From positions 44,589-108,588 of the forward strand of contig CBDUTJ010000003.1 of assembly GCA_965370415.1 (NCBI GenBank): a stretch of DNA of 64,000 bases. Direction: 5' to 3'. The notes under the pieces were generated by a model that worked only from the letters and a program-made list of their open reading frames with translations, had not been told where the DNA came from and ran no database searches. Made by a program: the position numbers and the translations under genes. The DNA comes from JACNIV01 sp965370415. Lineage in GTDB: Bacteria > Cloacimonadota > Cloacimonadia > Cloacimonadales > TCS61. Shown here piece after piece: positions 59,358 to 64,000 of this stretch (position 1 is its first letter; each line of letters starts with the position of its first letter).

Positions 59358-59457
59358 GTCTTTCTGAGGATGAACTTACATAGACATTCGACGAAGAATC
59401 TCATTATGAGCATAGATCCTTCATCGGTAACAGCATGATGAATTCTTCAGGATGACA
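59358..59457. repeat. Degenerate GAAGAATCT/AGATTC-type repeat
   Basis: TTCTGAGGATGAAC ... CGAAGAATCTCA ... AGATCCTTC ... GAATTCTTCAGGATGACA: imperfect inverted arms of a repeat ending in GGATGACA. No gene seen in this gap. Confidence 0.6.
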
Positions 59458-59479
59458 AAAAATGGCAATTTTGCAGAAC

Positions 59480-59881
59480 TCATTTATACCAGGTGATAGA
59501 GATTTCACCGATATCTTCCAGATTGTCGAGAGGGAAGTTAAATTTCTGTAGAACTTTCAAGTAGCGTTTTTTGGTCTTAGCCGGCATTGTTATGCTGGAT
59601 ATTTTACTGGCGATCAGTTCTCCGGATTTTGTGAATATCTTGATAAGAACAGCCTTTTTCAATTCCAGGTTATGCGGATTTATAACAACAAAAGCCACAT
59701 CTGCACTCACCCTGGTAAGCTCGGTAATTTCAATATCAGAAATGGGTAAGCTTTTACCCTGTGTCTTTTTCCAGCAGTTATGCATTATAAATCCAAATAT
59801 GACCAACAACATGAGAAGCAGCTTTACTGTTGGTGGAATTGGCCAGCGTTTTTTTATATCGATTCTATCAATAGAGCGCAT
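59480..59881 (-). CDS. Small membrane-anchored protein, unknown
   Basis: 133 residues. N-terminal cytoplasmic basic stretch (MRSIDRIDIKKRW), one membrane helix at ~19-34 (VKLLLMLLVIFGFIMH), then ~95 residues with a beta pattern (DIEITELTRVSADVAFVVINP; LELKKAVLIKIFTKSGELIA; MPAKTKKRYLKVL) reminiscent of FxLYD/LEA-type beta sandwiches, where a 'N-x-x-x-A' core and 'I-P-x-x-x' turn are common. Not recognised beyond that. SD TGAGGAGTT; 23 bp after gpmI, likely cotranscribed. Confidence 0.65.
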   Translation of the reverse strand: MRSIDRIDIKKRWPIPPTVKLLLMLLVIFGFIMHNCWKKTQGKSLPISDIEITELTRVSADVAFVVINPHNLELKKAVLIKIFTKSGELIASKISSITMPAKTKKRYLKVLQKFNFPLDNLEDIGEISITWYK

Positions 59882-59904
59882 AAAAACTCCTCAGAATGTT
59901 TATT

Positions 59905-61440
59905 TCACTTTCCACAGATCAGGCAGTTCCCTTTCATTTCTGCAGGCTTTTCTACTCCCATAATATGCAGGATTGTAGGAGCAACATCAGCCAGGATACC
60001 GTTTTTAAGACCAGGTTTTTTCCCGCTTGCCAAAGAAACCACACAGGGAACCGGATTTGTGCTGTGGGTTGTACATATTTGTCCGTTTTCATCCAGCATT
60101 TTTTCTGCATTTCCATGGTCAGCAATTAAAATGATATTATAACCGTTCTGTTTTGCAGTTGGAAATACTTCACCCAGGCAACTGTCCACTGCTTCCACAG
60201 CTTTTACCGTTGCCTTAAAAACGCCAGTATGACCCACCATATCACAATTGGCAAAGTTAACAACGATAAGGTCGTACCTCTTGCTTTTCAAAGCATTCAG
60301 CAGGTGGTCTCTTATTTCGTGAGCGCTCATTTCGGGTTGCATATCATAGGTGGGAACGCGGGGTGAATCTACCAGCATTCTCTCTTCATTTTTAAAATGT
60401 GCTTCCACTCCACCATTAAAGAAAAAAGTAACATGCGCATACTTTTCTGTTTCTGCCAATCTTAATTGCTTTAATCCTTTTGCAGCGATTACTTCTCCCA
60501 TTATTTTTTTTAACTGAGGACGCTTAAATGCTACTTCCACATAGGGAGTGAACTTGATGTCATATTCATTGAAACAAATAAATTTAAGATTTTTGAAACT
60601 TCTCACCGGGAATTTATTAAAATCCGGAACTTTTAAGCAGCGTGTAAGCTGACGCATCCTGTCGCCACGGAAATTAAAAGAGATAACTGCATCAATATCT
60701 TTAAGCGTAGCTACCGGTTTTCCATTTTCGATCATAACTTTGGGAATTATGAATTCATCTGTGATATCGGAATCATAACTTTTCTGAATTGCTTTTAAAG
60801 GATCGACTGTTTTTTCACCTTTACCGTTTACGATAACATCGTATGCTTTTTCGATGCGTTTCCAACGAAAATCACGATCCATAGCATAATATCTACCAGA
60901 GATGGTTGCCACTTTCCCGAATCCGATCTCTTTTGATTTTGCCAGGAATTGTTTCATTAGGTCAATTCCGGAATGGGGAAGAGTGTCACGTCCATCCATG
61001 AAAGCATGAAAATAGACCTGTTTCAAACCCTCTTTTTTACAGAGCTCAAGTAACGCCCAAATATGGTTTATATTGCTGTGTACGTTTCCGTTGGATAGAA
61101 GACCAAGAAGATGGAGGTTGCTTTTATTTCTTTTTACGTGTTCAATCGCTTCTAATAATTTCTCGTTTTTAAAAAATTTACCATTCTGGATTTTTTTAAG
61201 GATCATTGTGTTAAGCTGGTAAACGATCCGACCTGCCCCGATATTTAAATGTCCAACCTCGGAGTTGCCCATATCACCGTCCAGTAAGCCTACAGCTTTT
61301 CCTGAGGTAATAAGCTCACTATTTGGATTTTCACTGATAAATTTATCATAATTGGGTTTATTTGCTGCTGCAATAGCATTTCCATATTCTGAAAGATTAA
61401 TACCAAATCCATCCAATATAAGAAGTAAAACTTTTTCCAT
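59905..61440 (-). CDS. gpmI: 2,3-bisphosphoglycerate-independent phosphoglycerate mutase
   Basis: 511 residues, alkaline-phosphatase superfamily. Metal-site motifs: LLILDGFGINLSEYGNAIA at 5-23 (Asp), DGDMGNSEVGHLNIGAGRI near 54 (nucleophile Ser in GNSEVGH), HAFMDGRDTLPHSG near 120, GKVATISGRYYAMDRDFRW near 152, NFRGDRMRQLT near 252, VNFANCDMVGHTG near 387 and LIADHGNAEKML near 433 (metal His). Interconverts 3- and 2-phosphoglycerate with Mn/Mg, so glycolysis does not need bisphosphoglycerate here. SD TGGAGTTGAA. Secure. Confidence 0.96.
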   Translation of the reverse strand: MEKVLLLILDGFGINLSEYGNAIAAANKPNYDKFISENPNSELITSGKAVGLLDGDMGNSEVGHLNIGAGRIVYQLNTMILKKIQNGKFFKNEKLLEAIEHVKRNKSNLHLLGLLSNGNVHSNINHIWALLELCKKEGLKQVYFHAFMDGRDTLPHSGIDLMKQFLAKSKEIGFGKVATISGRYYAMDRDFRWKRIEKAYDVIVNGKGEKTVDPLKAIQKSYDSDITDEFIIPKVMIENGKPVATLKDIDAVISFNFRGDRMRQLTRCLKVPDFNKFPVRSFKNLKFICFNEYDIKFTPYVEVAFKRPQLKKIMGEVIAAKGLKQLRLAETEKYAHVTFFFNGGVEAHFKNEERMLVDSPRVPTYDMQPEMSAHEIRDHLLNALKSKRYDLIVVNFANCDMVGHTGVFKATVKAVEAVDSCLGEVFPTAKQNGYNIILIADHGNAEKMLDENGQICTTHSTNPVPCVVSLASGKKPGLKNGILADVAPTILHIMGVEKPAEMKGNCLICGK

Positions 61441-61576
61441 TTCAACTCCAGTATCTACACCTTAGTTCAAAAAATATAATTATAGGCTCTTTTGTAAAGA
61501 ATCATTTTTTTACAAGATGACAGTGTCAAGATAAGAGTTCATGGGATACGATTTTAACATAACTGCATACATTTCT

Positions 61577-61582
61577 TTACTT
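61577..61582 (+). promoter_or_regulatory. TTGACA box before the oxidoreductase gene
   Basis: TTGACA 59 bp upstream of the chosen ATG at 61642. If used as a -35 box, the earlier ATG at 61594 would lie within the promoter, which supports the later start. Confidence 0.4.
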
Positions 61583-61641
61583 GACAGGCAGTAATGAATA
61601 CAGATTTTAACAACAGGAAATTAATTGGTATTGGAGACTGG

Positions 61642-62619
61642 ATGCTGAAAGTGGGAATAGTTGGAGTTGGTCAATTCGGGCAAAACCACGCGCGTATCCT
61701 AAGTCTGAGTGATAAATGTAAATTCGTGGGGCTTTACGATAAAAATGAAAAACGTGCTGAAGAAATAGCAAATAAAATAGGAGCAAGAATTTTCCCCAAT
61801 TTCGATTCGCTGCTGGATGAATGCGATGCGTTGGTAAACGTGGTTACCACCATTTCTCACTATGAATTGGCAAAGAAAGCACTGGAGCGTGGCATTCATG
61901 TTTTTATAGAAAAACCTATAACTTCCAATCTCTGGCAGGCAGAAGAAATAATAGAATTAGCAAAAAAAAGGAATCTTAATATCCAGGTAGGTCATGTCGA
62001 ACGTTTCAATCCAATAGTGATGGAAATGGAAGATAAAATAAAAGATCCGCTTTTCATCGAATGCCACCGTATTGCACCATTCACACCACGCGGAACGGAT
62101 ATTCCGGTGGTACTGGAGCTGATGATCCATGATATCGACCTGATACTTGCTTTCATTAAAAGCAAAGTAAAACATATCAGCGCCAGCGGTGCGGGGGTGA
62201 TGACCAAAAGCATTGATATTGCAAATGCTCGTATCGAATTCGAGGATGGAGCAGTAGCCAATATAACAGCCAGCAGGATTTCCATGAAGCGTTCACGTAA
62301 ACTGAGGATTTTCCAGAAGGACGACTATTTTTCCATGGATTTCCAGGCAAAGAAAGTAACTCATATCAGGAAGTCGAAAAATTTATATAAAGTATTGCCC
62401 CAGATCATGATGGGTAAATATGACAAGATCGATACCAAAGATGTTGTGGACATCGTGGAGGTGGATGCTTCCAACCGTAAGAAAGATGCACTCACTTGCG
62501 AGCTCGAGTCTTTTATCCATGCGGTTGAAGCAGATATAAATCCGGTGGTGGACGGTGCCAGCGGAACCAGAGCACTTAAAGTTGCCCTGGAGATTGTGAA
62601 GAAGATAAATAAGAGGTAG
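61642..62619 (+). CDS. Gfo/Idh/MocA-family oxidoreductase
   Basis: 325 residues from the ATG after GGAGACTGG; an in-frame ATG at 61594 would add 16 residues before the Rossmann strand and is disfavoured. Motifs: VGIVGVGQFGQNHARIL near 4 (GxGxxG-like), VVTTISHYELAKKALERGIH near 73, VFIEKPIT near 94 (EKP), QVGHVERFNP near 121, ELMIHDIDLILAFI near 156 (HDID) and a C-terminal beta sheet. The GHVERFNP/HDIDL combination occurs in sugar-nucleotide dehydrogenases of LPS pathways (GnnA-like), so a lipid A or surface-sugar role is possible but not proven. Confidence 0.8.
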   Translation: MLKVGIVGVGQFGQNHARILSLSDKCKFVGLYDKNEKRAEEIANKIGARIFPNFDSLLDECDALVNVVTTISHYELAKKALERGIHVFIEKPITSNLWQAEEIIELAKKRNLNIQVGHVERFNPIVMEMEDKIKDPLFIECHRIAPFTPRGTDIPVVLELMIHDIDLILAFIKSKVKHISASGAGVMTKSIDIANARIEFEDGAVANITASRISMKRSRKLRIFQKDDYFSMDFQAKKVTHIRKSKNLYKVLPQIMMGKYDKIDTKDVVDIVEVDASNRKKDALTCELESFIHAVEADINPVVDGASGTRALKVALEIVKKINKR

Positions 62620-62721
62620 AACCCTTTGCAGTTTTTTTTCCTCTTTCCTAAGCTTCCGTCAATTGCCGAACTCGTCTGCTTGGGAAAGTATTAATACTAT
62701 AGAAATTATCAGGAGAAGTAA

Positions 62722-64000
62722 GTGAAAATAATAGAAGTAAAAGATGTAGAGAAAAATTTGGGAAAAGAAGTAAAACTGCGCGGTTGGGTACGTAACTACC
62801 GCAAAGCCAGCAGTAAACTTAGGTTTGTTATTTTCCGCGATGGCAACGGGGATTTACAATGCGTTGCTTCCAAGCCGGATATGGGTGAAGAAGCTTTTGA
62901 TAAAGTGAAACTACTTACCATGGAAACTTCACTGGAAATTATTGGTGTACCACAAAGGCATCCCAAATTTGAAGATAGATATGAATTCCATTTGAAAGAT
63001 GTAAAAATCATTGGCACAGCAGAAGAATACCCAATAGGCAAGAAGGAGCACGGTCCGGATTTCTTGCTTTCACAGCGTCACCTGTGGCTGCGTACCCGCA
63101 GGCAGAATGCAATTCTCAAGATACGGCATACCGTGTATTTTGCGATTTGCGAATATATGAACAACAATGGTTTCTACCGCTTTGATTCACCTATTCTCAC
63201 ACCGAATGCCAGCGAGGGAACTACCACTCTTTTCGAAGTACCCTATTTCGATCTGGGTTCTGCTTTTCTTTCTCAATCCGGGCAATTATACCTGGAAGCA
63301 GGAATTATGAGTCTGGGCAAGGTTTACGATTTTGGTCCGGTATTCCGTGCGGAAAAATCCAAGACACGTAAACACCTCACAGAGTTCTGGATGATGGATG
63401 CGGAAGCAGCTTTTGTGGAACATGAAGAGAACATGCAAATGCAGGAAGAACTAATCCACTTTATAATTCGATCTGTTATGAGAAGGAACAAACAGGAACT
63501 TGAAATTCTGGAAAGAGATGTTGAAAAACTGAAAAAAGCCGATGCTCCTTTTAAAATAATGACTCATAGCCAGGTTATCGATATGCTTAAAGCTAAGGGA
63601 GTTGAAATTGGCTATGAAGATGATTTTGGGGCTGCTGAAGAGGAGATGATAACCGAAGATTCCGAGGTTCCGATATTCGTAGATAGATGGCCGAAAGATA
63701 TTAAATCGTTCTACATGAAACGAGACCCGGAAAATCCCGATCTGGTGTTGGGTGCAGACCTGATAGCTCCCGAAGGTTTTGGAGAGATCATTGGTGGCTC
63801 ACAACGTGAGGATGATCATGCTATCCTGTTGGGAAGGATCAAAAAAGAAGGTTATGATGTAAAAGACTACCAGTGGTTCCTCGATCTACGTAAATACGGC
63901 AGCGTACCGCACAGTGGTTTTGGTATCGGGTTGGAAAGACTTATCCAGTGGATGAGCGGTGTGCGGCATATCCGCGAAGTAATTCCCTTTCCCAGGATGA
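62722..64000 (+). CDS. asnS: Asparaginyl-tRNA synthetase, 3'-truncated by window edge
   Basis: Open from GTG at 62722 (SD AGGAGAAG) to the window end, 426 codons. N-terminal OB-fold (VKLRGWVRNYRKASSKLRF; FRDGNGDLQCVASKP), then the class II core: motif 1 region RRQNAILKIRHTVYFAI near 122, FDSPILTPNASEGTTTLFEV near 156, motif 2 VFRAEKSKTRKHLTEFWMMD near 208, and motif 3 GFGIGLERLIQWMSG near 404 with VRHIREVIPFPR. TRKHLTEFWMMDAE and ASEGTTTLF fit AsnRS, not AspRS. The final codons after FPRM lie beyond the window. Confidence 0.93.
   Translation, partial: MKIIEVKDVEKNLGKEVKLRGWVRNYRKASSKLRFVIFRDGNGDLQCVASKPDMGEEAFDKVKLLTMETSLEIIGVPQRHPKFEDRYEFHLKDVKIIGTAEEYPIGKKEHGPDFLLSQRHLWLRTRRQNAILKIRHTVYFAICEYMNNNGFYRFDSPILTPNASEGTTTLFEVPYFDLGSAFLSQSGQLYLEAGIMSLGKVYDFGPVFRAEKSKTRKHLTEFWMMDAEAAFVEHEENMQMQEELIHFIIRSVMRRNKQELEILERDVEKLKKADAPFKIMTHSQVIDMLKAKGVEIGYEDDFGAAEEEMITEDSEVPIFVDRWPKDIKSFYMKRDPENPDLVLGADLIAPEGFGEIIGGSQREDDHAILLGRIKKEGYDVKDYQWFLDLRKYGSVPHSGFGIGLERLIQWMSGVRHIREVIPFPRM

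Overview
The window is AT-rich (codons heavy in Lys, Asn, Ile) and comes from a Gram-negative-type, amino-acid-using bacterium. The best guess is a member of the Fibrobacterota/Cloacimonadota/Bacteroidota neighbourhood, perhaps Candidatus Cloacimonadota. This is inference from several signs: a C-terminal secretion/sorting-like domain with the NFPNPFNP motif, two beta-barrel genes with Bacteroidota-like -33/-7 promoter boxes, a Bacteroidota-type IleRS, a mitochondrial-like (spd-type) EF-G outside any str operon, lipoproteins and a Wzi-like outer-membrane barrel, two glutamate dehydrogenases and a threonine-degradation module.

Layout. 1-7798: end of a class-V aminotransferase-like gene, then a purine operon purH - (GxxExxY gene) - purC/purE fusion - purD - purN - guaA; almost every gap in it holds a different inverted repeat. 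7848-9026: a lone SIR2-like gene. 9199-10444: PadR regulator plus HAAS-type membrane protein. 10537-13412 (minus): mtEFG1-like EF-G, a secreted Cache-domain protein and a 30-codon bTHX ribosomal protein gene. 13631-19449: threonine dehydrogenase, holo-ACP synthase, acetyl-CoA-synthetase-like ligase, stand-alone carrier protein, 2-amino-3-ketobutyrate CoA ligase and an acetate transporter: threonine to glycine plus acetyl-CoA/acetate metabolism. 19492-24860: rsmI, ybaB-recR, a VanZ-like fusion, a TPR protein and an Ig-like lipoprotein. 25183-27203: two outer-membrane barrel genes with matching promoters and signal peptides. 27481-32703: radical SAM, flippase-like, polysaccharide deacetylase, glycosyltransferase and Wzi-like genes (envelope polysaccharide).

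32995-41592 is the most unusual block: a glutamate dehydrogenase, two PEP-synthase-N-terminal-like ATP-binding proteins (the second with an N-terminal GAF-like part and a C-terminal nucleotidyltransferase), a metallophosphoesterase, and a second glutamate dehydrogenase of another class. 41721-47668: LbH acyltransferase, dolichol-phosphate-mannose-synthase-like enzyme, an RNA uracil methyltransferase, a lipoprotein, flavodoxin, an unknown gene and a LamG surface protein. 47706-56201 (minus): tRNA-Leu(AAG), secG, trpS, rimO, DUF1015, ileS (with a swapped GIHH signature) and a small Zn-ribbon gene. 56654-61440 (minus): OmpA-like, esterase-PDZ, a small membrane protein and gpmI. 61642-64000: Gfo/Idh/MocA oxidoreductase and a truncated asnS.

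The intergenic DNA is densely populated by several families of small palindromic repeats. One of them, a ~30-bp unit, sits precisely inside other repeats; an empty counterpart of one such site is present in the same window. Protein functions here are called from motifs and family knowledge; no database search was possible.
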